This document shows positions 15,348 through 22,666 of a stretch of DNA of 34,282 nt, in pieces. The position numbers and the translations under genes were made by a program. Origin of the DNA: Candidatus Odyssella sp. (GTDB lineage Bacteria > Pseudomonadota > Alphaproteobacteria > Bin65); NCBI GenBank assembly GCA_016792765.1, contig JAEULD010000176.1:1-34282 (forward strand), given 5' to 3'. How positions within the stretch are numbered: position 1 is the first letter of the stretch; every line of letters begins with the position of its first letter. The notes under the pieces are model-generated. The model had not been told where the DNA came from. It worked only from the letters and a program-made list of their open reading frames with translations, and made no database searches.

Positions 15348-17156
15348 ATGACCGACTATGCCGCGCCGCTCGACGAGATCCGCTTCGCGCTCCGCACCGC
15401 CGCCGGCTTCGACGAGGTGGCGAAGCTGCCCGGCTACGAGGAGGCGACGCCCGACATCGTCGATCACGTCCTGGCCGAGGCCGGCAAGTTCGCGGCCGAG
15501 GTGGTGGGCCCGCTCAATCGCGTCGGCGACACGGAAGGCTCGCGGCTCGAGAACGGCGTCGTGCGGACGCCGGCCGGCTTCAAGGACGCGTACCGGCAGT
15601 TCGTCGAAGGCGGCTGGAACAGCGTGGCGATCCCGGCCGAGCACGGCGGGCAGGGCCTGCCGATGGCGCTCAACGCCGCGGTCGTCGAGATGTGGGATGC
15701 GGCGAACACCGCCTGGGCGCTGTGCCCGATGCTCACGGTCGGCGCCATCGAAGCCATCTCGGCGCACGGCACCGAGGCCCAGAAGCGCCTCTACCTGCCG
15801 AAGCTCGTCACCGGCGAATGGTCGGGCACGATGAACCTCACCGAGCCGCACGCCGGCTCCGACGTGGGGGCGCTGCGCTCGCGGGCGGTCAGGGAAGGCG
15901 ACCAGTTCCGCATCTTCGGCCAGAAGATCTTCATCACCTACGGCGACCAGGACTACACCGACAACGTCGTGCATCTCGTGCTGGCGCGCATCGAGGGGGC
16001 GCCCCAGGGCGTCAAGGGTATCTCGCTGTTCCTGGTGCCGAAGGTGCTGGTGAACGCCGACGGCTCGCTCGGCCGGCGCAACGACCTGCGACCGGTCTCG
16101 CTCGAGCACAAGCTCGGCATCCATGCCAGCCCCACCTGCGTGATGGCGTTCGGCGAGAACGAGGGGGCGCTCGGCACGCTGATCGGCCGCGAGAACGACG
16201 GCATGGCCTGCATGTTCACGATGATGAACAACGCCCGCTTCAACGTCGGGATGCTCGGGCTCTCCACGGCCGAGCGCGCCTGGCAGCAGGCCCGCGCCTA
16301 TGCCAAGGAGCGCGTCCAGGGCCGCGACATCGCCACCGGCGAGAACAACGTGGCGATCATCCGCCATCCCGACGTGCGCCGGATGCTGCTCTCGATGAAG
16401 GCCTCGACCGAGGCGATGCGCGCCATGGCCTATTATCTCGCCTCGCGCCTCGATCACGCGCGGCGCAACCCCGATGCGGCGGCGCGGCAGCGCGCCCAGG
16501 CCACGGTGGACCTGCTGACTCCGGTGATGAAGGCCTGGTGCACCGACACCGGCTGCGAGGTGGCCCACACCGGCGTGCAGGTGCATGGCGGCATGGGCTT
16601 CATCGAGGAAACCGGCGCCGCCCAGCACATGCGCGACGCCCGCATCCACCCGATCTACGAGGGCACCAACGGCATCCAGGCCAACGACCTGATGGGCCGC
16701 AAGGTGCAGCGCGACGGCGGCGCTTCGGCCAAGGCGTTCATCGCCGAGATGGGGATCGCGGCCGGCCAGCTCGCCGGCTCGGGCGACGGCGACCTCGGCG
16801 CGATCGGCCGGAAGCTCGGCGAAGGGCTCGATTGCCTCGCCAAGGCCACCGACTGGATCGTCGAGGCCGGCAAGCGCGACGCCGCGCGCTCGGCGGCGAG
16901 CGCGGTGCCCTATCTCGCGCTGTTCGGGAACGTCGCCGCCGGCTGGCTCATGGGCCGCGAGGCGCTGGCGGCCAAGGGCGCCGGCGGGGCCGGCCCGGGC
17001 GGCCTCGATCCGCGCATCGCGCCGCAATTTGCGGCCGCCAAGATCAAGACCGCGCGCTTCTTCGCCGACCACGTGCTGGTGCGCTCGGCCGGCCTGCTTG
17101 CCACCGTCGCCGACGGCGCCGACGCGGTGATGGCCCTCGCCGAGGCCGATTTTTAG
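15348..17156 (+). CDS. Acyl-CoA dehydrogenase, DmdC-like long subfamily
   Basis: A 602-residue FAD enzyme of the same subfamily as the dehydrogenase at 6138-7889; both open with a YAAPLD(D/E)IRF motif. Visible features are IPAEHGGQGLP, NLTEPHAGSD (163-172), GQKIFITYGDQDYTDN, VHGGMGFIEETGAAQHMRDARI and PIYEGTNGIQ with catalytic base E438. A C-terminal helical domain with LFGNVAAGWLMGREAL completes the typical length. This copy is closer to the family consensus (IYEGTNGIQ) than the other (IYEGANAIQ). It probably dehydrogenates a medium or long acyl-CoA or a methylthio analogue. A TTGACA at 15288-15293 could be a -35, but no convincing -10 follows. Confidence 0.93.
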   Translation: MTDYAAPLDEIRFALRTAAGFDEVAKLPGYEEATPDIVDHVLAEAGKFAAEVVGPLNRVGDTEGSRLENGVVRTPAGFKDAYRQFVEGGWNSVAIPAEHGGQGLPMALNAAVVEMWDAANTAWALCPMLTVGAIEAISAHGTEAQKRLYLPKLVTGEWSGTMNLTEPHAGSDVGALRSRAVREGDQFRIFGQKIFITYGDQDYTDNVVHLVLARIEGAPQGVKGISLFLVPKVLVNADGSLGRRNDLRPVSLEHKLGIHASPTCVMAFGENEGALGTLIGRENDGMACMFTMMNNARFNVGMLGLSTAERAWQQARAYAKERVQGRDIATGENNVAIIRHPDVRRMLLSMKASTEAMRAMAYYLASRLDHARRNPDAAARQRAQATVDLLTPVMKAWCTDTGCEVAHTGVQVHGGMGFIEETGAAQHMRDARIHPIYEGTNGIQANDLMGRKVQRDGGASAKAFIAEMGIAAGQLAGSGDGDLGAIGRKLGEGLDCLAKATDWIVEAGKRDAARSAASAVPYLALFGNVAAGWLMGREALAAKGAGGAGPGGLDPRIAPQFAAAKIKTARFFADHVLVRSAGLLATVADGADAVMALAEADF

Positions 17157-17190
17157 AGGCTTTCCGCGCTGTCGAAGCGTCCACGCGCCG

Positions 17191-17217
17191 TAGGGGCGGG
17201 CTGCAAACCCGCCCCTA
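17191..17217. terminator. GC-rich hairpin after acyl-CoA dehydrogenase gene
   Basis: TAGGGGCGGG, loop CTGCAAA, then CCCGCCCCTA form a perfect 10-bp stem beginning 35 bases after the dehydrogenase stop. There is no T run. It may end or stabilise the upstream transcript. Similar short hairpins occur as dispersed repeats in high-GC genomes, so it may be a repeat rather than a terminator. Confidence 0.4.
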
Positions 17218-17254
17218 TCCCGATTCCGCCGCGATGCGGCTGGAAGAAGACTTT

Positions 17255-17337
17255 GCAGGGACGCGGGGAGGCGGGGAGGATTCGAATTCGCGCCGAAGGC
17301 GCCAAGCCATCTTCTCCCCGCCTCTCCGCCTCCCTGC
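17255..17337. repeat. G-rich inverted repeat, copy A (upstream of speH)
   Basis: Imperfect arms of about 25 bp: the left arm contains GCGGGGAGGCGGGGAGG, and the right arm begins TCTCCCCGCCTC and ends CTCCCTGC. The interior has its own small hairpin, GCGCC-GAA-GGCGC (17290-17302). The architecture, including CATCTTCTCCCCG at the inner edge of the right arm, matches copy B at 18290-18356 on the other side of speH. Confidence 0.6.
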
Positions 17338-17520
17338 ATCTTCGTCCGCGGTGGCGCAGACTCGCGGGCGCGCGACTCGCTAATTCGTCCACACCGTCTT
17401 CACGATCGCGCGGACGTTCGGCCTGGCCGCGGCGGCGCGACGCGAACGCGCGGCGTGCATCCGATGCCGATTCCACAAGGCTTTTTCGCATGCCGCGCCG
17501 CTCAACCGGCGCGCGCCGAG

Positions 17521-17538
17521 GTGTGATCGCGATCACAC
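17521..17538. promoter_or_regulatory. Perfect palindrome matching the CRP/FNR-type consensus
   Basis: GTGTGATCGCGATCACAC is an exact 18-bp palindrome containing TGTGA-N6-TCACA, the classical CRP half-site arrangement. It lies about 166 bases before the speH start and about 40 bases before a possible -35 (17577). It is likely a binding site for a CRP/FNR-family protein or another dimeric regulator; the identity is inferred from the motif only. Confidence 0.5.
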
Positions 17539-17576
17539 GCGCGGCGAAAAAAATTCGCCGCCGGATCAAAAACGGC

Positions 17577-17606
17577 TTGCATTTTTTCACGTTTGCTCCA
17601 GATAGT
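17577..17606 (+). promoter_or_regulatory. Possible sigma70-type promoter of speH
   Basis: TTGCAT (17577-17582) and GATAGT (17601-17606) are separated by 18 bp, in the most AT-rich part of the region. They lie downstream of the CRP-like palindrome and about 100 bases before the speH ATG. The match is moderate. Confidence 0.35.
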
Positions 17607-17703
17607 GCGCTCGCGTCGCAGGCGAAGACGAAATCTATCGCGGTGACGCTCCGGCAGATCACCGGACCTTCGCGAACTGCTTCTGATTGGGTGGACCAAA
17701 GGA

Positions 17704-18192
17704 ATGCGCAAAGCTGCCCGGTTGGGGGGGTTCTCGAAAGAGAGGCTCACGCCCACTCGCGAGACGAACACCAACGTTACCTATCTCGCCCCGGCCCAGC
17801 GGCCGGTTGAGTCGACCACCGAAGACCACTTCATCCGCAAGGACGGCGTCGAGTACGCCGGCACCCACCTGCTCGTCGAGCTGTGGGGCGCCTCCAACCT
17901 CGCCGATGTCGCCGGCATCGAGAACGCTCTTCTCGAAGGCGCGCGCAAGGCGGGGGCGACCGTCCTGCACAGCTACATGCACCCGTTCGGGGAAGGCATG
18001 GGCGTGTCGGGCGTCGTGGTGCTCGCCGAGTCGCACATCTCGATCCACACCTGGCCCGAGCGCGGCTATGCCGCGATCGACCTCTTCATGTGCGGGAAGG
18101 CCGATCCCTACAAGGCGATCCCCGCGCTGAAGGCCGCGTTCGCGCCGAACGCGATCCAGGTGGCCGAGAGCAAGCGCGGACTCGTCGTCTAA
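17704..18192 (+). CDS. speH: S-adenosylmethionine decarboxylase proenzyme, prokaryotic class 1B
   Basis: This enzyme makes decarboxylated AdoMet, the aminopropyl donor for spermidine. The 162-residue proenzyme cleaves itself to create a pyruvoyl group. The cleavage site is E109-S110 in LAESHISIHTWPERGYAA, and H115 and C130 (FMCG) match the spacing of the processing and catalytic residues in the Thermotoga enzyme (S, then +5 His, then +15 Cys). AGTHLLVELWGASNL begins the core at about residue 52, so there is an N-terminal extension of about 50 residues, as in several alphaproteobacterial homologues. The ATG at 17704 is the only close start; GGTGGA lies 9 bases upstream. The partner gene speE follows after 229 bases containing two hairpins. 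Confidence 0.93.
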   Translation: MRKAARLGGFSKERLTPTRETNTNVTYLAPAQRPVESTTEDHFIRKDGVEYAGTHLLVELWGASNLADVAGIENALLEGARKAGATVLHSYMHPFGEGMGVSGVVVLAESHISIHTWPERGYAAIDLFMCGKADPYKAIPALKAAFAPNAIQVAESKRGLVV

Positions 18193-18218
18193 CCGACTGG
18201 CTACCGCTGCAATCGCGT

Positions 18219-18250
18219 GCGGGCAGAAAGGCTACCGCCTTTCTGCCCGC
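18219..18250. terminator. Perfect 14-bp hairpin between speH and speE
   Basis: GCGGGCAGAAAGGC, loop TACC, GCCTTTCTGCCCGC: a perfect 14-bp stem beginning 27 bases after the speH stop. It lacks a T run, so it is not a canonical intrinsic terminator. It could attenuate, protect or process the speH-speE message, or be a mobile repeat. Confidence 0.5.
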
Positions 18251-18289
18251 CGCCGTTTGCGCTTCGGTTCGTCGGAAGCGAACGGGGGC

Positions 18290-18356
18290 CGGGGAGCCGG
18301 GGAGGGTGATTGAAAGCGTGCGTTGCGCGCGGTAGGTCATTCTCCCCGGCTCCCCG
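18290..18356. repeat. G-rich inverted repeat, copy B (between speH and speE)
   Basis: CGGGGAGCCGGGGAG (18290-18304) is exactly complementary to CTCCCCGGCTCCCCG (18342-18356), separated by 37 bases. It resembles copy A at 17255-17337 in arm sequence, in spacing, and in the CAT(T/C)-TCTCCCCG edge of the right arm. It ends 65 bases before the speE start. Confidence 0.6.
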
Positions 18357-18421
18357 CATTCTTGAACGGCATCGCCGCCGGCGAGGCTTCAGCCAACGTG
18401 CTTCATCAGGAGGTCCGCCTC

Positions 18422-19324
18422 GTGGATTGGTTCCAGGAAACGCTCCACCCCGCGATCCGCCAGACGCTCAGGGTCGAAGAGGTGCTGCATCGCGACAAGA
18501 CCGCGCTGCAGGACCTCGTGATCTTCCGCAACCCGACCTTCGGCCGCGTCATGGCGCTGGACGGCATCGTCCAGACGACCGAGGGCGACGAGTTCGTCTA
18601 TCACGAGATGCTCGCGCACGTGCCGATCCTGGCCGTCAAGGCCGCCCGGAGGGCGGGCGCCAAGGGCGCCGTGCGCAAGGTGCTGATCGTGGGCGGCGGC
18701 GACGGCGGCTGCATCCGCGAGGTGCTGAAGCACAAGGGCCTCGTCTGCACGATGGTCGAGATCGACCCGGGCGTGATCGAGCTGTCGCGCAAGCACCTGC
18801 CCAACCACCACGCCGGCGCGTTCGACGACAAGCGCGCCAACATCGTCATCGCCGACGGCGCCAGGTTCGTGAAGGAGACGCCGGAGCGCTACGACGTCAT
18901 CATCATCGATTCCACCGACCCGGTCGGCCCCGGCGCGGTGCTGTTCACGCGCGAGTTCTACGCCGACTGCAAGCGCTGCCTGGCGCCCGGCGGTGTGCTG
19001 GTGACGCAGAACGGCGTGCCCTGGCTCCAGGGCGAGGAGCTGCAATCCTCGGTGCGCTCGTTCCGCGCGCTGTTCAAGGAGGGCGGCTGCTATCTCGCGG
19101 TCGTGCCCACCTACAACGGCGGCTTCATGGCGCTCGGCTGGGCGACCGACAATGCGAAGCTCCGGAAGACGCCGGTCGCCAAGATCGCGCGCCTCGCCAA
19201 GGCGATGAAGCTCCAGACACGCTATTTCACGCCCGAGCTGTTCGCCGGCGCGTTCTGCCTGCCGCAATTCGTGCACGCGCTGATCGACGGGATTCCCTAC
19301 GGGAAGCGGAAGAAGAAGCGATAG
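18422..19324 (+). CDS. speE: Spermidine synthase (polyamine aminopropyltransferase)
   Basis: This enzyme transfers the aminopropyl group from decarboxylated AdoMet (made by SpeH) to putrescine. The 300-residue protein has a short N-terminal beta domain and a Rossmann-like methyltransferase fold. Visible features are WFQETLHP, TFGRVMALDGIVQTTEGDEFVYHEML (substrate gate; split at about residue 50), VLIVGGGDGGCIREVLKH (88-104), EIDPGVIELS and the catalytic loop DSTDPVGPG (163-171), with LVTQNGVPW later. The GTG at 18422 is chosen because AGGAGG lies 8 bases upstream and the protein then starts at the family's normal WFxE position. The longer in-frame ATG at 18323 would run through an inverted repeat. 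The C-terminus is lysine-rich. Confidence 0.94.
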   Translation: MDWFQETLHPAIRQTLRVEEVLHRDKTALQDLVIFRNPTFGRVMALDGIVQTTEGDEFVYHEMLAHVPILAVKAARRAGAKGAVRKVLIVGGGDGGCIREVLKHKGLVCTMVEIDPGVIELSRKHLPNHHAGAFDDKRANIVIADGARFVKETPERYDVIIIDSTDPVGPGAVLFTREFYADCKRCLAPGGVLVTQNGVPWLQGEELQSSVRSFRALFKEGGCYLAVVPTYNGGFMALGWATDNAKLRKTPVAKIARLAKAMKLQTRYFTPELFAGAFCLPQFVHALIDGIPYGKRKKKR

Positions 19325-19417
19325 GCGCGGCGCCGCGGCCCGCGGTCGCCAGGAGGCGGCGGAGGCGGTAGTCTCCTTCGCGCCGGACACGGGCCGGCGA
19401 TCTCGAAGGAGGAAGGC

Positions 19418-20731
19418 ATGCGCTCCTGCCGGGCAGCCCGCGCCGCGTTTTTCCTCGCTCTCGCCGCCCTCGCGGCGCCGCCGCGCGGCGCCCTCGCGCA
19501 GGGTTCCGATTGCCTGCCGCAGCCGGCCCTCGCCTGCGTCGCCGCCGGCGCCGCCGCCGCGGTCGAGCGGGCCTGGGCCGACCGGGCCAGCCGCATCATC
19601 GTCACCACCGGCCAGCTCGCCGCGTTCGCGGCCGTGCAGGCGAAGCTCGGCGACACTGCCGGCGTCGCGCGCATGGTGGCCCTGGTGCGCGAGGGCGAGG
19701 CGCGCGCCGGCGATTCGCTGCCGCTGGCCGTGTTCCTGATCCGCTTCCACCCGGGCGAGGATGGCCGCGCGATGATGCGGCGGCTCGTCGCCAAGGCCGA
19801 TGCGGATCGCGAGCGGCACCTCGCGCAGGGCGCGATGCCCTCGTTTGCGATGACGGAGCCGGTCGCGGCCCTGGCCGAGGCGGGCATGGCGGCCGAGGCC
19901 GCGGCGCTGATCGCGCGCCACCGCGCGGCGTTCGATCCGCGCGCCGCGGCCATGGATCCGCTGATGCGCATCGACTACCACCGGGGCCTGATGACGGCGT
20001 ATGGCGCGGTCGGCAACGCGGCCGAGCGCGCGGCTGCGGCCGCCCGCGCCGCCGCCGAGGCGCAGGCGCTGGAAGGCGCCGCGGGGCGCAAGCTCCAGGT
20101 CCGCATGGAGCTGGCCCGGGCGATGCTGAAGGCGGGCGCCATCGCCGAGGCGCGCGCGACCCTGGCCGATGTCCGCCGCTCGGGCGACGTCGGCGACTAC
20201 GCGATCGTGGCGTTCGAGATCGCGGCGGCGGCGGGCGACGCGCAGGCGCGCGCGGCCGAGATCGCGGCGCTGCGCCAGCGGCGCGCCCGCGTCATCGGCG
20301 AGCCCGGCGATTGGCACAGCGGCGAGACGCGCCATCAGCTCGAGGCGCTGCTGCGCGCCGGCGAGCGCGACGAGGCCAAGTCGATCCTCGCCGAGGCCAA
20401 GGCCGCGGCGGCAACGCTGCAGCCGGAGGAGAGGCGGCGCGAGGCGCAGTTCCCGCTCGGCACGCTGGCAGCCGTGCTCGGCGACGAGGCGGAGGTCGAT
20501 GCGATCGCCAAGCGGCTGGCCGAGGGGCGCGATCCGCGCGACAGCGAAGCCGCGCACGCCGAGCGGCTGCGGTTTCTCGTCGTCGAGTTCTGCCGCGCCC
20601 ATGCGCAATTCGGACACGCCGCTCCGGCGCTGCGCTGCCTCGCGCGGGTGGGCGAGGAGGGCCGGTTCCTCGCGCACGCCGCGCGCGCCCGCATCGAGCT
20701 CGCCGTGGCGATGGCGAAAGCGGTGCGGTAG
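19418..20731 (+). CDS. Secreted alanine-rich helical repeat protein, function unknown
   Basis: A 437-residue protein with a clear signal peptide (basic start, hydrophobic core, cleavage near ALAQ, about residue 28). The rest is almost entirely predicted helix, rich in Ala, Arg and Glu, with TPR-like spacing in segments such as KLQVRMELARAMLKAGAIAEARATLADV and DEAKSILAEAKAAAATLQPEER (quoted in parts), so a solenoid of helix pairs is likely. A few cysteines are present (C33, C40 and two near the C-terminus). GAAGGAGGAAGG lies just before the ATG. I do not recognise a family; a periplasmic scaffold is a guess. It follows speE on the same strand after 93 bases and ends 10 bases from the convergent IclR gene. 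Confidence 0.75.
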   Translation: MRSCRAARAAFFLALAALAAPPRGALAQGSDCLPQPALACVAAGAAAAVERAWADRASRIIVTTGQLAAFAAVQAKLGDTAGVARMVALVREGEARAGDSLPLAVFLIRFHPGEDGRAMMRRLVAKADADRERHLAQGAMPSFAMTEPVAALAEAGMAAEAAALIARHRAAFDPRAAAMDPLMRIDYHRGLMTAYGAVGNAAERAAAAARAAAEAQALEGAAGRKLQVRMELARAMLKAGAIAEARATLADVRRSGDVGDYAIVAFEIAAAAGDAQARAAEIAALRQRRARVIGEPGDWHSGETRHQLEALLRAGERDEAKSILAEAKAAAATLQPEERRREAQFPLGTLAAVLGDEAEVDAIAKRLAEGRDPRDSEAAHAERLRFLVVEFCRAHAQFGHAAPALRCLARVGEEGRFLAHAARARIELAVAMAKAVR

Positions 20732-20741
20732 CGCCGGTCGG

Positions 20742-21500
20742 CTACGAGGGGTGGCGGAAGCCCAGCCGCGCCGAAAGCCGCCTCGCCGCATCCTTCACCG
20801 CGCGCGCGTGGCCGCCGTCCCATGCCACGTCGAAGGCGCCCTGCGGCCCCAAGGCCGCGATGACGGCCACGATGCCGCCGGCCTGGCCGAACACGGGCGC
20901 CGCCACCGAGGCGACGCCGCGCAGCAGGTCGCCTTCGACGCGCGAGAGTCCGTGCGCGCGGATTTCGTCGAGCCGGGCCGGATAGCGCGGGCGTTCGTCT
21001 TGCATCAGGGCGAACTCGGCCTCGAGCAGCCCGGCCGTCGCCGCCGCGGGCAGATAGGCGGCGAAGCAACGCCCGGTCGCGGAATTCAGCAGCGGCATCA
21101 CCCAGCCGGCGCGGACGTTCGTGGCCACCGGCCGCGTCGACTCCTCCCAGCGCGCCACCACCGGCCCCTTGTTGCCCCAGATCGCGAGCAGCACGGTTTC
21201 GTCGATCGCCGCGCGCAGCTCGGCCAGCGCCTCGCCGCCGAACTTGAGCACGTCCACCTGGCGCAGCGCCGCCAAGCCGATGTCGAGCGCCATCGGCCCG
21301 AGCCGATAGCGCCCGCTCTCATGCTCCTGTTCGGCCAGGCCGGCGCGGATCAGGCTCACGAGATAGCGGTGCGCCTTGGCGGCGGCCATGCCGGTTCCCT
21401 TCGCCAAGTCCTTGAGCGCCAGCGGCTGTGCTTTCTCCGCCAGCAGGCGCACGAGCCGCAGCCCGATTTCGACCGAATGGACGCCCTGTCTTTCGCGCAT
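20742..21500 (-). CDS. IclR family transcriptional regulator
   Basis: A 252-residue protein. The N-terminal winged helix reads VHSVEIGLRLVRLLAEKAQPLALKDLAKGTGMAAAKAHRYLVSLIRAGLAEQ (quoted across helices 1-3; the recognition helix is near AAKAHRYLVSL), followed by RYRLGP and a GAF-like effector domain with NSATGRCFAAYLP and GVASVAAPVF, which are typical IclR segments. The ATG at 21500 gives the usual family length; the upstream in-frame ATG would extend across the divergent promoter. It faces the luciferase-like gene at 21598, so it very likely senses the substrate of, and controls, the monooxygenase/esterase/TRAP cluster. Confidence 0.9.
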   Translation of the reverse strand: MRERQGVHSVEIGLRLVRLLAEKAQPLALKDLAKGTGMAAAKAHRYLVSLIRAGLAEQEHESGRYRLGPMALDIGLAALRQVDVLKFGGEALAELRAAIDETVLLAIWGNKGPVVARWEESTRPVATNVRAGWVMPLLNSATGRCFAAYLPAAATAGLLEAEFALMQDERPRYPARLDEIRAHGLSRVEGDLLRGVASVAAPVFGQAGGIVAVIAALGPQGAFDVAWDGGHARAVKDAARRLSARLGFRHPS

Positions 21501-21511
21501 CGAGGGACGGC

Positions 21512-21549
21512 TTGACCGTAAATTCTGAACTTCATAATCTATTTCACAA
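21512..21549. promoter_or_regulatory. Overlapping divergent promoters between IclR and luciferase-like genes
   Basis: On the plus strand TTGACC (21512-21517) and TAATCT (21535-21540) are 17 bp apart, a good promoter for the monooxygenase gene. On the minus strand TTGTGA (21544-21549) and AGAATT (21521-21526) are also 17 bp apart, a weaker match for the IclR gene. The two would overlap face to face, so regulator binding to this AT-rich patch could affect both directions. Confidence 0.5.
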
Positions 21550-21597
21550 TACGTAACGACAAACCAGAGGCCTGCCGGCCTCGACGGAGGAAACGAA

Positions 21598-22644
21598 GTG
21601 TCTGCCAGCGCCGCCGCCGGTCCGCTCACCTACTCGCTCTTCTCCGTGATCGACCATTATCCGCAGCGACCGCGCAGCCTCGGCCAGTTCTACGACCAGA
21701 TTCTGCGCCAATGCGAACTGGCGGAAACCCTCGGCTACGACGCGTTCTTCTGCGCCGAGCATCATTTTCACGAATACGGCGCGGTCGCCGATCCGGCGTT
21801 GTTCCTCATGGCGGTGGCGGGGCGCACGAAGCGGCTCAGGATCGGTCCGGCGGTATCGCTGCTCACCTTTCACGATCCGCGCACGATCGCCGAAACCTAT
21901 TCGCAGCTCGATCTTCTCTCGGGCGGGCGCCTGCTCTTCGGCGTCGGGTCGGGCTACCTGAAGCACGAGTTCGGCGGCTACGACATCGACATCGCGACGA
22001 AGCGCGACCGCTTCAACGAGCGCCTGGCGATCGTCCGCCGCCTGATGGCCGGCGAGCGCGTGAGCCACGAGGGCAAGTGGGCGCGGCTCCGCGACGTGGC
22101 GATCAACGTCCACCCGCATCAGGGCAAGGTGCCGCCGATCTACGTCGCCGTGCTCGCGCCCGACGGCTGCTACTGGGTCGGCAAGCAGGGCAACGACATC
22201 ATGACGGTGCCCTATGCGTCGTGCGATCGCTGGGAGGAAGTCGGCAAGCTCATGGCCGAATTCCGCCGCGGCCGCGCCGAAGCCGGGTTGCCGGCGCGCG
22301 ACGACGACCACGTGTTCGCGTTCCACACCTATGTGGCGGAAAGCGACGCCGAGGCGCGCACGCAGGCCAAAGCGGCCTACGATCTCTATGTCGCGACCCG
22401 GCTCTACGCCAAGCAGCACACCTATGACGACGTGATCCGCAACGGCCTGGCCCTGTTCGGCTCGGTCGAGACGGTGGCGGCGAAAGTGGCGCAGCTTCAC
22501 GAATGGGGCATCCGCCACGTCGCCACGCTGCACAATTTCGGCGGGCTCGATCCGCAACTCGTCGAGCGCTCGATGACGCGTTTCGCGCGCGAGGTGATGC
22601 CGGCCGTGCGCGCGCGGCTCGGCGCGAAGAAGGCGGCGGAATAG
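21598..22644 (+). CDS. LLM class flavin-dependent monooxygenase (bacterial luciferase-like)
   Basis: A 348-residue TIM-barrel flavoprotein of the luciferase-like monooxygenase family. Visible features are CELAETLGYDAFFCAEHHFHEYG (quoted across the AEHHF motif), GRTKRLRIGPAVSLLTFHDP, ETYSQLDLLSGGRLLFGVGSGY and FGSVETVAAKVAQL, all typical. These enzymes use FMNH2 from a separate reductase to oxygenate aldehydes, ketones, thioethers or N-heterocycles; no reductase gene is in the window. The GTG at 21598 is preceded by GGAGG at a 7-base spacing. It is the first gene of the plus-strand cluster, 22 bases upstream of the hydroxylase-esterase gene. Confidence 0.9.
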   Translation: MSASAAAGPLTYSLFSVIDHYPQRPRSLGQFYDQILRQCELAETLGYDAFFCAEHHFHEYGAVADPALFLMAVAGRTKRLRIGPAVSLLTFHDPRTIAETYSQLDLLSGGRLLFGVGSGYLKHEFGGYDIDIATKRDRFNERLAIVRRLMAGERVSHEGKWARLRDVAINVHPHQGKVPPIYVAVLAPDGCYWVGKQGNDIMTVPYASCDRWEEVGKLMAEFRRGRAEAGLPARDDDHVFAFHTYVAESDAEARTQAKAAYDLYVATRLYAKQHTYDDVIRNGLALFGSVETVAAKVAQLHEWGIRHVATLHNFGGLDPQLVERSMTRFAREVMPAVRARLGAKKAAE

Positions 22645-22666
22645 CCCTCGGCCCGGTCTGCGCCGC

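Larger units (their letters stand above)
17157..17703. other. 547-bp intergenic region upstream of speH
   Basis: No convincing gene. From left to right it holds a GC-rich hairpin (17191-17217), a G-rich inverted repeat (17255-17337), an unremarkable stretch to about 17510, a perfect 18-bp palindrome (17521-17538), an 8-bp stem with an A5 loop (17541-17561), a possible promoter (17577-17606) and a leader of about 95 bases before speH containing a small CGGTGA/TCACCG stem (17641-17664). No known SAM or polyamine riboswitch consensus was recognised. Confidence 0.6.

Noticed and set aside
17155..17520. Small basic minus-strand frames upstream of speH, one ending with a plausible VKTVWTN tail
   Set aside because: They cross a G-rich inverted repeat, lack a ribosome site and have no family likeness.
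17607..17703. Possible SAM or polyamine riboswitch in the speH leader
   Set aside because: Only a small CGGTGA/TCACCG stem is seen; no conserved core of SAM-I, SAM-II, SAM/SAH or speF-type RNA was recognised.
18323..18421. Longer SpeE with 33 extra N-terminal residues from an ATG at 18323
   Set aside because: The extension passes through an inverted repeat and lacks a ribosome site, while GTG at 18422 has AGGAGG 8 bases upstream.
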